A stretch of DNA of 64,000 nucleotides from Cylicocyclus nassatus. Its lineage: Eukaryota; Nematoda; Chromadorea; Rhabditida; Strongylidae. The stretch is from assembly GCA_958299035.1 (NCBI GenBank), contig CATQJL010000001.1, forward strand, positions 31,793,554-31,857,553, in the 5' to 3' direction. The translations under genes were made by a program, and so were the position numbers. How positions within the stretch are numbered: position 1 is the first letter of the stretch; every line of letters begins with the position of its first letter. Of this stretch, positions 47,826 through 60,713 are shown in pieces. Under the pieces are notes generated by a model. The model saw nothing but the letters and a program-made list of their open reading frames with translations, had not been told where the DNA came from and did not search any database.

Positions 47826-48060
47826 GTTCTCGGGCATACTTCATGCATCCGTCGCCACGCGATCTGGCATTTTACCAGATTTCTTCTTTCCTTCTTTTTC
47901 CAACACTGGCAGCTTACAGATGCATTGCTTGTATAACTCTCGTGAACTGATATAATGCCCTATTTCCTTAAAGTTGAAATGCGTCCACGATGAGTTACAA
48001 ACATTTGGAATAATGCCAAATCGCGTCGCGACTGAAATCGCGTGAACTATGCCCGAGGCC
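47826..48060. mobile_element. Harbinger-like MITE, third copy
   Basis: The left end TTCTCGGGCATACTTCATGC and the right end GAACTATGCCCGAGGCC are inverse. They are flanked by TAA on the left and TAG on the right, a degenerate target duplication. The inner GTCGCCACGCGATCTGGCA is shared with the 40227 copy. Confidence 0.65.
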
Positions 48061-49251
48061 TAGTGTGAATTCTTGAAACGACATACTCTTATGAAACGAA
48101 AATACTTTCTTGCAGATATTCTCGAGTTTTCTGAAGCTAGGTTGACAATCATTGTTTGATTATATCAAAAGCGTATTAAGGCGCTTGGACATTAATGATA
48201 GATTACTAAGAGAAGTAACAATTGGTGACATAGTTTGGCGTTAGTAAAACAGAGTATCGAAAAAAGGATTCAAACCAATTGAGCCAGTTCCAAACTTGTT
48301 TTTTTTCAATCGTAAAAGGAGCTTCAAGTTTAAAGAAAAAAGCAGGCACTGTAGCGCTACATAAATATATTTAGAAAAAGGGTAAGAAGATAAATGATCA
48401 TTGTATAAGCAGAGTGGTGGCTTATACTGTAGTTTCAGTCAAAATTCGGTGGCGGAAACAAAGTACGTACACTAATGTGTAATTGCACAGCATATGTCCA
48501 GCGGTTAAAATTTGCATATTTTGAGCTGTGAGCATTGCAATCGTTTAAGGACACATTTTATGGTCCCGTATATCGATCAAACCCTATGCCCCTGTCTTAA
48601 TGTAGGTAGAGATTTTTGCATTTCATTGTTGCTTGTGCAAATGCACAAAGCCTTAAGAGTACGCTTTCTACTGCGGTATCCTATCATGCAAGCGAACGAG
48701 TCTGAAAAAGTACAATTTCGAAGTAGCAGAGAAGGCAGGTCAGCTGAGGCTGTGTTGCCATCTCGGATGTAATGTAGAGTGAAATGAGATGAGACAACGA
48801 GCAACGAGCGAGTGACGAGTGAGAAGCGGTTGATTTGATTGAGCGCTTCAGACATCGGCGCTGCTCCGCACTGACACCGAAACGTAAAGGACACCAGTAT
48901 GCGGCCAATTGATAGAAGATTTGAGCAGAACTCAAAGGGCAACAAAATAAACTAGCAAAATTACGGTTACTTGCTGCTAATTTTCTGAGAAAATCAACTT
49001 TCACGTGGTCATAGTCTCACGTGACTTATCGTACTAGAAATTATGAACTACACCACAGCCTCGCATAAACCAAACCTTTTTAAAAATTATTGCTAATAAG
49101 AATATGGTGTAAAAATGTGGTCTGAGAATGTCGTTGATTTAGACACGACCTTGAGAATAAACTGCCAATAAATAACGCTAAAGGAAAAGCGACCCAAAAA
49201 ACACTCAGATTCGTAGTCGATTTTCGATCAAAGTTGTTTTCTAGCATTTAT

Positions 49252-49905
49252 CAGGGTGCCCAAAAATGTGCCTCCTGTTTAATTGTTTATAACTCTTTTG
49301 TCATAGAGTCTCTTGAAAAGTTTAGACACCATTTTGTAGAGCTGGTTTCAACTTAGATCTAAAGTATGGACCAAATTATCGCTTCTTTTTCATTAATAGA
49401 ATCACGGTGGGAACTTAAGAAAGGATTTCGCGTCACTGAGGTCATATTTTACCTCTAAAAAAGAATTAACAAGGTGTAAACTTTTACAGCAGTAGATCGT
49501 CGCTGATTTCACTTATGAAACTCGCACTCCACTATAACGCTTTTTCCATAAGTTATGCCAAATACACCGTAACAACCGATTTCTGATATCTGCCAAAAAT
49601 TGGATTACGCCATTCAAAAAGTTCTGCCAACAAACAAAAAGTTATGTAGTGTGATCAGCATGCATGAAAAACTTGCTTCACAATTTTTCAAATTTTTTTG
49701 AATTTTTTCGAAAGCCTTATCCCGCGGTGGGGTAATTTGCTGCGAATTTCTAGTGTAAGTAATCCCACAGTGATGAATAGCGATAGGTAATTCGATTTAT
49801 ACACCAAATACAAGTTGAAGCTAGCTCTACGAAATGGTAATTAAGATTCCATGACAAAAGAATTATCAAAAATCAAACAATAGACACATTTTTTGGGACA
49901 CCTTG
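49252..49905. mobile_element. Tc1/mariner-type element with CAGGGTG ends, copy 1
   Basis: CAGGGTGCCCAAAAATGTG at the left and the inverse CACATTTTTTGGGACACCTTG at the right. The interior contains CTTAGATCTAAAGTATGGACC, related to sequence in the copy at 60714. It is non-coding and diverged. Confidence 0.55.
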
Positions 49906-50846
49906 TAGTAAACGTAACGAAAACCTCACATATTTAAAACTAATAGATTCACTGAAGTTTAACTTACACACTTCATGAGAATTGTTTGAGGCTTTAGCAG
50001 AATAGCGCTCATCCTTAGTTGAGAAAAAGCCTCTTACAGGTTAGGAACTGATTTTTGCTGTTATTTTTTATTCGAGAAAACCGTAGTAAAGAATAATAGT
50101 CAGCAAATCTTGTAATTTTGCTATTGTATGAAAACATCTTTCTGATATTTCTAGCTATCCAAATTTCTTAAAATGTCATCCTACTTTTGTTTTACAACGA
50201 CAGAGTCCTTCGGTTCATTTCAAATCTAAAAATAAGTTGAAGAGGAGAACGAAGAGAAGAACAGTGTAAAGAAGCATTATCTGTGAATTGTATGAGTTTG
50301 GTTATTGAATTTCAATTGTATTGTTTAATTTTATAGTTTTGAATGACTCAGGATAAGCTTTCTCAAGTCAGCCACACAATTTCTATGCCTTCGAGATGTT
50401 TTCCACAATCAGTAAAGTGCCAGAAATCTAACTCCATTCTGTTTTTGAACTTAGGTAACAACTAATTTTCATCTTCCTCGGTAGAGAATACTGTCAAGTG
50501 ACAGACAAAGGAAGTTGAATTTGACACTGAGTTTTTGTGATCAGACACCACAAAGTCTCATATCAAATGTACATAAAGATAAAGCGCATCCTGACCATAA
50601 ATTTATGCATTCTAGCATAAAATCGGCATGGCGACCATGGCAGAAAGAGTCATAAAACAGTGCATTAAGCGAAAACAGCTCTGTTTACGCTGTTAAATGT
50701 CAAGTTTTCACGCTACATAACTTTGATTTCAAATGCATGCTAATGCTCTGCTTTTACACCGAGAGAAAAAGCAGGAACAAACGTTCCGGAAACAACAGGA
50801 ACAGAAATACCCGAACGAATGAGGGAATAATGAGTAGCAGAAGTGC

Positions 50847-51146
50847 TCATTTGAGATCGCTCGTGACACTCAAGAGCTTCCGAAACTTCCAGCAATCAAA
50901 TCTCATCGGAACTCCGGCTGTGTTTAAAAAATTGCACAAGGACAAAGTGCAGACATAACGAACACATTGCGTATTGAAATGATATTTCTTTGGAGAAGAG
51001 ACATTCCTTAGACACGGAAGTGTAGAGGATACTAGCGGAGGCTCGAGAGGGTCTTTGAGGCCATTGCGAATTTTAATGACCTCATTATTTCGCATATGGG
51101 CCTTAGAAAACAAACTTGTGCAGATTCGCGTCAGAAACAATTCCAA
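50847..51146 (-). CDS. Unassigned 99-residue open frame
   Basis: The frame includes a stretch that looks like protein (NNEVIKIRNGLKDPLEPP) and lies in a GC-richer patch. No family, signal peptide or membrane segment can be assigned. A shorter plus-strand frame (50737-50958) overlaps it. It could be an exon of an unrecognised gene. Confidence 0.18.
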   Translation of the reverse strand: MELFLTRICTSLFSKAHMRNNEVIKIRNGLKDPLEPPLVSSTLPCLRNVSSPKKYHFNTQCVRYVCTLSLCNFLNTAGVPMRFDCWKFRKLLSVTSDLK

Positions 51147-51351
51147 AAAATTTTCTTTTATCTGATCGTAACAGTTTTCTCACTGTATTCACTACTGAGA
51201 AAGCGTAACTCAGAATATTTATTAGAAACACATTTAGCACTGAAGCTATAGCGGTGAGAATGTTTCAAAAGAAATTACAAGTTTGCGCTACTTTTGGAAA
51301 ATACGAAAAAGAAAGAGGATCGATGCATCACTGTCCTATCATAAAGCTTTA

Positions 51352-51616
51352 TTAGGTCGTAACATAAGTCTTAAGACACTTTCTTCGTTTTCTTCTGAGA
51401 AACTCTTGAAACTTTGACAAGCTCTAATATTTGCACATGGAGAAAGTTGAAAATTTGCCAAAAATAATCTAGAAGAACTTCAAAAGAGTCAAACATTGGA
51501 TTTTCCGTGGCAAGTTTACTGAAAGCTCAGCCCTCCTTCCAATTTGAATAAGAAAAAATCTTTGGAGTCATGAAGGTTTTTTCTTCAAGTGTAGCGACGC
51601 TTATGTTACAACCTAG
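51352..51616. mobile_element. Short mariner-type MITE
   Basis: TTAGGTCGTAACATAAG and the inverse CTTATGTTACAACCTAG bound a 265-bp AT-rich segment with TA on both sides. It lies between two direct copies of an approximately 50-bp sequence (near 51232 and 51652, core GGTGAGAATGTTT). Confidence 0.6.
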
Positions 51617-51726
51617 TACATTACCATTCTTTTGCTTATGTGTAAGTGGACATTTGGCACTGAACTTATAGTGGTGAGAATGTTTTAGAAGAAAATATGG
51701 ATAGAATAAAACAAATTCATCTCTTA

Positions 51727-52075
51727 TCAAATAGCAAAGCCGTTGTAAAGACCGAAGGTCAAGGGAATTGAGTTGATGACGGCAGCTTCGTAAAGCGCAT
51801 GAAATTTTTTCAAATAAGTTTCACCCCGTTTCTTAAGAACTTCGTCAGATGGCGGAAAGTGGTCAAGTTCATGATATTCAAACATCTTTTTCTTCAGGAT
51901 AGATGGAGAAATTTTGCCAGATGGCAGAATGTGCTGAAGTTTAACGGGGCTCAATATTGCTTTGTTGCACTGCTTATGTGGACCGCTCGATGAGGCCCAT
52001 TTTAGAAGAAAGATGGGGCGCGGCAGCTCCTTCTCTTTACACTTCTGTTTGCTGCTCTTTGTCACTGAACCTAAC
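51727..52075 (-). CDS. Unassigned open frame truncated by a hAT-like element
   Basis: The frame is open from within the hAT-like element (its ATG at 52083 is element sequence) down to 51727. About 115 residues lie outside the element, including KKKMFEYHELDHFPPSDEVL and a hydrophobic C-terminus. If it is real, its natural 5' part was separated by the insertion at 52076. No family is recognised. Confidence 0.2.
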
Positions 52076-52890
52076 CAGGGCACGGCACAGGTGGCTTAGC
52101 AAGCAAGCTGGATATCGTTTTTGGGGAAAAAGCAAAGGGGATATCGTTATTGCGGAAGAGGATAACGTTGTCTTTCGATCTGCGGGCGGCACGCTGCCGG
52201 CATGCCGCCAGCAAATAAACAAAGGGATTGTTTACAGCGAAGTGAAGATGAAATGACACCAAAATAGGTGTGTAGAAGGGCAATGGGGGGTTAGGACTAA
52301 GTATGAAAAATTATGAAAAAATTATGTGAACTAAAGGCGTGCTCAACTTTTTTCGGAGTTAGGTGGCTTTCAAGCCACCTGGATAGCCACAGGTGGCTTA
52401 TGAAAGAAAAAGTCATAAATTTTTCCTCCCTCACATAGTTTTTCTACTTCCTTTACATACTTTTCATCTACATCCGAAACCTACAAAGTGGTTCCTAAAC
52501 TGCCTCAAACCCCCTTCTCCACGCTTAGTTATAGCCCCTTGAAAATCTTGAATGGCGGCGGAAAGGCTGCTCTAGGCGCGTATTGCTGCACGATGGATAC
52601 ATCATGCCGCCAATCCGGAGAATATGAATATCATCGCGTGTGTTCGATGATTCTTTTTCGTTTTTTTCCTACTTTTGCTTTGTTCCGTTCCTTTCCATGT
52701 ATTTTCTCTTCGAATATCACGTGGCGGATGTCGTAATTTCATTAGTGTCAAAGGGGACTTTATTTTTTGCAATTTCGCCACCTCGTGCCGAGCCCTGGTC
52801 TAGGGTCAAAGGGGACTTCGTAAAAAATCGAAAAGTCAAGGGGGACTTCGTTTTTTGCATTTTCAGCTAGCCACCTCGTGCCGAGCCCTG
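52076..52890. mobile_element. hAT-like element, 815 bp, exact 8-bp target duplication
   Basis: It runs from CAGGGCACGGCACAGGTGGC to CACCTCGTGCCGAGCCCTG, flanked by AACCTAAC at 52068-52075 and 52891-52898. The interior has an extra AGGTGGCTTTCAAGCCACCT palindrome near 52361 and no hAT transposase frame. Confidence 0.8.
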
Positions 52891-53720
52891 AACCTAACAG
52901 AAGCTAAGGGAAAATCTTAATTAGGTTGAGTGTAGATAAGGTCACAAAAGATTGCAAAATTCTGCTGGAAAAATAAAAAATCCTTCTACCTCACCATCTA
53001 ATTTCAAAATTGATTCCGGACTGCATTTTCCAAGATTGCGCCAGGTCCCAGAGGCTTGATGAAATCTTTGATAGAAGTATGATAGAAGTTTCTAGCTTGC
53101 AACAAAACCAAATCACAAACTCGGCTTTTGAGCAGAAATGCAAAACAGTTCAGAGAACAAAAGCAAATGATTTGTTTCAACAACTTCGTGCGCTATTTAC
53201 ATTTGTTCCGGCGAACAGAGGTTGTCAGTTTGTGTAAGAAAGTGACAAGCGTATTAGTTCCGCGGCCATCATAACACACATGTCCGAATAGCTGGGGCCA
53301 TGAGTCGGGAATTACTAAAATTTTGTAGGCTGGAAGTATTGAAGCGAATTTTATCAGAATTACGCGGCCCCATTACATATTCATGCAAAACTCGTTTTTC
53401 ATAGGATACAATTAGAGCAGTTTGCATAAATGTGCGATTGCAGACAAAACCCATATGATGCAGGAAATCAATGTATTATCACAGGAACGCGCATTATCAT
53501 GGTTACGCCTTTTTTCCTTCTTCATGAATTTTTGATCATAAAACAGTAACGTCAAAAGTGGTAAGTTATCGAAGATGGGGAACTCTGAAATTTGACGCGC
53601 GGTGAGTAGTGTCCGCAATAGCACCATTTCGGAACTCATTCGGCTTATCTTCCATGAAATGACGTGCCCATCTAACTGGCAAAACTTCGGACGCTTGATA
53701 TGCTGTATCAGTAGTAGTAT

Positions 53721-54646
53721 TAGGTTGTTGCATAAGCTTTGTCCGACTTGATTTTTTTGAGTTCAAAATGTCATAACTTCTTTCAAAGTCAACTTTTTTC
53801 CAAGATCTCGGTTTCATTGTGTTGCGCAATTCCTTAGCTATCAGATACATGTTGAAACTTGCGAAAATCCATGTTATGCAAGAAGCAAGAACTCAAAAAC
53901 TTCACAGCGTTTTTCTTCAAACTTGTCTTTTTTGACATGGCAATGCTCCTTTATGAGAATAGATAGGCACATTTTCTAACAAAGAATAGACAGAGAATTT
54001 TTCGTAGATTATTTTGCGCCGTAAAAGAGCCCCTAGGGTCTGCGTTGACGAGAGATTTTTTTGACCGAGCAAAAAGGAAGCCACTTTTTGACCTCGTCTC
54101 AGTGCATGTGTGCCTGCCTATTTGCGAAATATGATAATTTTACAATTGATGTGAGCGCCGAAAAGAAATTGGTGAATGGGCCCTGCTAGCTCTTGCTTTA
54201 CCCTAGCACCTCCGACGTTGAAGTCGTCGATTACTTCTATTCGCAGAAAGTTATAGCTTGTAAAACATCTATACAGAAAATTAATGTTCGACGACAAATT
54301 TCACTAGCAAGACGTTTTCTTCATGGAACCGAACTTAGGCATATATTAGCCTTCTACACCCTTATTCCGCACCAATGAAAGAACATGACTTGAAGGGCGC
54401 ATTGTGGAGATTTCCTCGCAGGAACATATTTCTAGGGTAGGAACGTACCTCGGCCACTTGGAGATTTTAGGCCCGAATTCTCCTTACATTGAGAAATTTA
54501 TTAAAATTTGATATGCATTAGAAAGCGCAAGAAAAGCACTTTCTAGAAGTACCACCAATATCGCATTTGACATGAAATTCTCTTAGAACAGCTGCTTCAA
54601 ACATAAGGCAAAAAAAAAATCGGACAGAACTTATGCAACAACCTAA
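53721..54646. mobile_element. Mariner-type element, 926 bp, TA duplication
   Basis: TTAGGTTGTTGCATAAGC at the left and GCAACAACCTAA at the right are inverted, with TA flanks at 53719-53720 and 54647-54648. TTAGGTTGTTGCA-type ends are typical of mariners. No transposase frame survives. The right end interrupts the dispersed repeat at 54645. Confidence 0.75.
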
Positions 54647-54862
54647 TATAGGGCATTTGAATAATCGTGACGATGGCGCGACCGCTCGCGACGCGCACGC
54701 CACTTCTGGAACTCGCATTTTCGGTCTCGTTTCTGATTGAATGGTTTTTTTTTGCTTACGCATGATAATATTTAGACAGGAAGTGACTGAGCTGAACGTT
54801 GAGGCAATGCCTTTTTGTAGGAGCGTTTTATGCTCTTGCGGGCGCAAAGTCCGCAGTGAAAT
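54645..54862 (-). repeat. Dispersed repeat, copy 2, cut by a mariner-type element
   Basis: It is the inverse of 27398-27610 and ends abruptly at the TA target site of the element 53721-54646. The open frame 54847-54518 therefore runs from repeat into element sequence and is chimeric. Confidence 0.5.
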
Positions 54863-55172
54863 TCGTCATCACAATTTTGCAAATGCATTATTCAAAAAAG
54901 GCATGCCACCGATTCGAGGGGAAATCAGTAGGTTAGTGCTTCTAAAAATTGGCTCTACTTGATCCGCAAAAAATTCCTTGCAGTTTTTATTCATGAAAAA
55001 GCGCATATCTAAAACTTTTTTATCTGTTCAAAAATGCATACTGTAGATAACATATTCATTGAACCAAAACTAATTGTAAGTCACACTGCTCTGAAATATT
55101 GAGATGTACAAAAGAAGAAATATGACAGAACGTCTCTTATAATCGTAATCACTGCATAACTCATTGTTTGTA

Positions 55173-56086
55173 TTAGGTTGTTGCAAAAATAATGCCCGTT
55201 TTTCTAGGCCTATTTTCCGAACAACTTTTTTCCTTCATAAATTCTTTTTCGATAAGGAGTCTGCACACCAGTAGAAAGCTTTCTTCATGTACTTTTTAAC
55301 AGTTGTGAAATCAAGCTTCTATCTTATCTGCGAGAATTTCACCAGCATCTCATACAGCTGCACTCAAAATCGGAAATTCGTTGCTTTAATTCCCTTGGCC
55401 ACAAATCAGGCACAAATGAACGAGTTCTTTTGAAAACATAGCTACTGTATTGGTTGAACATTATTTACCTATAGCAAGTTTAGGTAGATTTTTCAAAAAT
55501 ATATGAACCGAGAAATCGACGTCCCGAAATAGATACTCGCTGCTGGCATTCTATGGTCAAAATTTCTCATAAGTAGGGCAATCGCTGAAGCTTCGCTTAT
55601 TTCTGTATGCCTAAGGTCAGAATCTTTTTCAAAATTTTTGCAGAAAAGCTTAGCTATTCAGTGTATAAAGAATTTCAAATTTCCTTAGTTTAAGACTTGC
55701 TGGCCTACCAAAAATAGGCTCGAAAAAGTGAACAATTTTGAATTTCTATCTTTTCTTTTCGCAGGACTCATTAGTTGAAGTCTTTTCTAAGCAAAAGTAT
55801 ACTACTGGCTTGCATCTACGAAATAAGCTGATTAGCAGCCAAAGGAACAAAACTTGAAGGGAGTTGTAATCTCTCAAAACGAAGTTTTTAAAAGAAAAAC
55901 TTACGGTTTTTTGAAGCATGGTTTTCTTCCCGTTTGTGATATCAGCAAATACAGGTGCGCATCAGATTAAGAGAGATTTACTGCTTCATATGGTTTTGAT
56001 TCCATTCAAAAATATAAAGACTAGACAAAGTTATAGCCTTTTAAATAAAACTTTGCAAAACGGACATTATTTTTGCAACAACCTAA
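55173..56086. mobile_element. Mariner-type element, 914 bp, TA duplication
   Basis: TTAGGTTGTTGCAAAAATAA and its inverse TTATTTTTGCAACAACCTAA bound the element, with TA on both sides. It shares termini but little interior sequence with 53721-54646. No transposase frame is visible. Confidence 0.75.
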
Positions 56087-56454
56087 TACTATTATATCTT
56101 AATTGTAAACTCATTGTAAAGTCTGATTTCTCCTAGCTAAGTACAAAACTGTTCCAGCCAACGATTTGCACGGCTCAAAAAAATACTCTCTTGGTCGCAT
56201 AGTTACTAATACTACAAGTCAGTTCGTAAAACGATAACTACGAGAGCTTTATGTGATTTTCACACCGATACAAACCCAGTTATCTCACGCTTGTACAAAA
56301 TCATAGCAGGAAGTCTGCGAAATGAGATTTATCCATAAAAAGACTAGCTGATGATTAACCAGTGCGCAAATTTTTGATAAATTATGCACAAACATTGGAG
56401 TGATACCACAAGGTGAGAATAAACGGATAGAAAAATGATGGTCTAGATCTAGGC

Positions 56455-56522
56455 GCTTGTAGATCCGTACATACTACACGCGATTACGGCCGCCACGCGA
56501 TTTGGCAATTTGCCAGATACAT
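56455..56522. repeat. Partial Harbinger-like MITE end
   Basis: CACGCGATTACGGCCGCCACG followed by CGATTTGGCAATTTGCCAGA matches the inner left arm of the family. The other terminus was not found, so this is a truncated copy. Confidence 0.4.
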
Positions 56523-59500
56523 AAAATGTGTTTTTGAATGTAAGCACCGAGTCTGGCTCAAATGCTGCATATGTATACAAAAACAAACGAGATAAAAAAT
56601 ATTTAGGTGAACTTAGGTGAAATGAATGCTTGTAAAGTTCATTTGAAGTTTTACACTTTTAGAAGCTCTAAGAGTCTACTATGAAAGATTTACTCAACCT
56701 AAAAGTAATTGCAAAAAATTAGATTTGTTCTAAAAAAAACGAGAAATGCGGGATGGGCTTTCAAAGCATTGGATTTGAAGCTGGAGCAGTTCACATTTTT
56801 TTGAAAAATACATGAGTAATGGGTGGATTGTAAGATGAAACTCAAGTAGTATAACTAAAGTACAATTCTTCATTTTGCAAACGTTTACATCACCATCAAA
56901 CAATCTTAAAATAGAACATATAGTCATGTCATTTGCGCTAATGGGTATAAAATGAAAAACGAATTTCTTCTGCTACGGTAAACAATGCTTATTTGATTCG
57001 CAGTGGCAAGAGTCGAAAACACCATATGAAAAGCTCACTGACCATATTGTGAGTCAATTTAGAATGTTTTCGACATTAAATTCAAAATATGATCAATGTT
57101 TTTCAACATTTAGCTCAAACCACTGTTTACGATTTCAATCCCACAAGAATGACTCTAACAAAAGTTCTTTCGGCTTTGGTTCAACATATGGCTAAAGAAA
57201 GAGTTAATCGTAGTTTAGTAGGTTTAAAAATCATGGAAAAGAAGGCGTCTGGATTAAATGCAGCTATAATTTTCATATGCCTTATTTGTGCATTAAACAA
57301 TTAGAACAATGGCACGATGTAAATCTCGAAACGAATAAGCACGAAATTCTTTTCTGTTCAGGGACGCAGAAACTGCGGCCTTGGCCGCGGTGCGTCTCCT
57401 GTCTGCGATTATTCTTTAAGCTGTTCTCACCATGATTAGCTTTGGTCTAGCAGGACTTTCGGAGCCGAAAAAATTTTATAATCTGCACATGTACTTTTTG
57501 ATCTGATCTGCTTTTTTACTTTATCTACTTTCTGATCTGACCTATTTTTTGATCTACTTTTCTTGACTACTGACAAACGAATTGTAATTTGATTTTTCTT
57601 GGTGGGTACCCTCCTTCCGACTTTTGTTGTCAAATTTTTTCTAGTTGTACTTTGAGGACGTTCGTCTAGTGAATGGCGATCGTTTTTGAGTACAACTGCT
57701 GCAAATACACCTTGCACCCTAAAACACTCTTGAAATGATTTTATTTCGCTGTACAAACTAGTTTTGGAACTATGCAATGGTGTATTTTTATTTCAAACAA
57801 TAATTTTTTTCCGCGCCTATCATTCTAACTTGTAAAAAGGTAAGACTGGATTTTCATGTGTATAATTTCAAGTAAAATGCCTGAATTATCGTTCGTCTCA
57901 TGGGTGAGTGACAGTCATTCCAAACAAAAAACATTCAGGGTTTTGAGAAGAGACATACCTATCAGAACCTATCAGAATAACTTGTTCTAACCTAGGTAAA
58001 CATTGGATCATAAAAAATTCCTTCAAATATGACGTATTGGTGAATAATTGAAAGAACAAGATCTATAAGTTTGGTCAACTCGTAGATCAGTTCTTTGACA
58101 AACCATTAGAAAAACACACACTGATTGGTTGCCGTGTGGAAAATAATATGTTGCAGAATGATATAATTTGACAAACAACGTGAAGATGGTTCCGCTTTTA
58201 CTGGAGCATGGAGATATAAAAACTTGAGTTATACCGGATTAGAACTACATTTGTTACTTGAGCATGCTAGATTGAATTTTATAGCATTCGAATCACGGAT
58301 GAAAATGAATTTTTCACGAATTTTCGGCAAATAACAGTGGAGGTTGCAATATTTTTGGAGACGAGTGCTGTAATATTGGTATTTGTATAAAGCGCTCTAA
58401 AAACAAAAAATATAAAGACAAAAAAATTAAAAAAAACACATGGCCTACGTCCGATATTGGTAAAAAATTCCATTTCAAATTTTCTTTTGTTCGCGAACAG
58501 CATTCAAAGCTTCTCGGATTTCTATGATCTCTAAACCCCATTTTAAAGCTTAAACCTTGAGCAAAGCTTTTTTGGTCTGCACGATCTTTGAACATTACAG
58601 CAACCCGTGCGAGGGAAGCACTGAAGTGCAATAACTGACTTGCGGGAATTGTTTGGGTTGCGTCAGTCGAAAGGAAATTACCTAGGAATCCACTGAAGAT
58701 GAATCAGCTTGATAACATGGTCCTTGATTCACTGGGGAGGTTGAGTAAATAAGAAAGGAGGTCAAACCAAGGTTCGATCATGAACAAAATAGGAGGTATG
58801 ATGAGATTTTTGGGACTCAGTTGACTGCAATTTTTCTTCTTTTTTTTCAAACTGTCATTTTCAGAGAATAGCTTTTTTTTTACATTAGACGGACTCCACT
58901 GAGCCTTTACACCGATGATATTCATACATGTTCTGAACAAGCTTAATTCGCCCTATTATTCTGACTTTTCGGGAGCTGGACTTGAGCTGACTTGATTGTT
59001 ATTTTTGTTTTCTTTATTACTGTTTATGTTTTCAAATGCTTTCGTTGATTTTTCTACTTATGGCACGCCTTGTGCGGCTTATGAATAATTTTAAAAAATA
59101 GAAGCAATATGTTGTAATTTTCAACTAGTTAATGATATAAAGTAGTAATATGTGGTAATTCCTAGCAAGTTAATGATATAAAGGTGCTTCAATAAGGAAT
59201 CACAGCAGGACAGAGTCAACAATGAGAGGAGGGGCAAAAGGGCAAAGGGCGGGGGTGGGGAAGTATGATAATCACAAGAGGGTGTTACATACGCTTAGGA
59301 TACAAGCAAGATACGCCATATTTCAAAAAAAATCTAAAAACTCTTCCCTCACTCTTCAAAACGCTTAGACTGTACCCCTACTCAATATGGGAATTTGTTA
59401 ATCTGTAAAACAATGCGTCAGCTAAATAGGGGGCATTTGGCATTTGGTGTAACTAAGCAAAAATGAACGGGCGTCCGTGATGCGACTTTGGAGCAGCAGC

Positions 59501-60713
59501 GGGATGAGATGGGGGTTTCAAAGAATTTTCCCTGGGGCATGGCTAACGCGTGCTTTTTGATTCGAAAAAAAATTTCTCTTGCCAATCCCCTCTACACCAT
59601 AGGAATTTTTTTGTCCGCCCCCGGTGTGCTTGAATAATATTTCCTCTCTGCCCTTGCAGATATAAATTCTTCCGGATAGAAGGGTTTTTGTTTACCAATG
59701 AAAAAGTAGCTATGCACCCATATGTTGATGTTTTTCCCCTACGAGACACCAAATATCAAGAGTTTGTCATTTAGTGCACCGCATTGCTCGAGAGGTTCAA
59801 ATAGTTTTGCAGTTCAAGTATGCTGTGTGTCTTGACTGTTGCTCTACAAACTGAAGAAGAACTGTGCTCAAACCATCTTAGGATAGAACCTGGTAACCTC
59901 AGAGCCATAAGGCTTGCTTTACTTCCTGGCGATAATAAGGAACTAAAGAGATACATGGAATGATGCAGAACTTATAAAGCAGCAACAAAGCCGCAAGGCA
60001 CCCAAGATAAGACTTACTGCCCTAGGGCACACTCTAATGCTTGTTTATTGAGTAAGTGTCTCGCATGGCGCTGAAGCAACATGACGGAAGCTCCGAGGCA
60101 AGTGATGTGGGAACGTCATAGCATCAAAATGCCGTCAACTTCATCACTATGTGGCTATAGAGTTCCTTATAGAGAGCAGCTTTCGCTCAGGATCGAAGGG
60201 GGTTGAGGAGTGGGGGGAGGGGGCTTAAATTTGTCGCTTGCACGCGAAAAAAAAGTTTTTATAGAGTTTTTTCATGCGATGACGAACAAATAATTACGCA
60301 GTTGATTACGGTATTGAATCGAGTGAAGGAATAACAAGAAGCAAGTTCTCCTACTCCGAAATCATCCGGAAAACAGCCATTTTTCCCCGCCCCCGCTATC
60401 TTCACCCCCACCCCCGCCCTTCACCAGGAAATGATTGCCCTAAGCACATACTTTATGAATGCCTACGCTCATTGTATCACTTTACAAACAAAACATGACC
60501 TCACATCGTCCTAATGTTTCCTGCCAGGAAGATGGATGAGATTTCAGCCAATTTTTGCGATTAGATGTTGTATCATGTGCTGCGTACATTATTATAAGAC
60601 TACTGATCAAAAGGGAAGTGTGAACTTCGCAAAAAATGTCTTGTGAGGAGGGCAGAAGGGAGAGGAAGGGGGCACAGAGAAGATTAGTCGCGAATTTTTG
60701 AACGTGACTTATA
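56523..60713. other. AT-rich, no supported gene
   Basis: The longest frame (57777-57436, minus) owes much of its length to degenerate GATCAAAAAGTA-like repeats around 57480-57560. No splice-supported exon chain was found. Confidence 0.4.
59104..59182 (+). repeat. Two-unit imperfect tandem repeat
   Basis: Units of about 41 bp share AATATG-TGGTAATT and AGTTAATGATATAAA. Confidence 0.6.

Noticed and set aside
48577..49004. Overlapping minus-strand frames of 106-122 residues
   Set aside because: Two frames and the plus strand are open together in a GC-richer patch; no motif favours any of them.
57436..57777. 113-residue minus-strand frame as a gene
   Set aside because: The second half is degenerate short-period repeat sequence and no splice or start context supports it.
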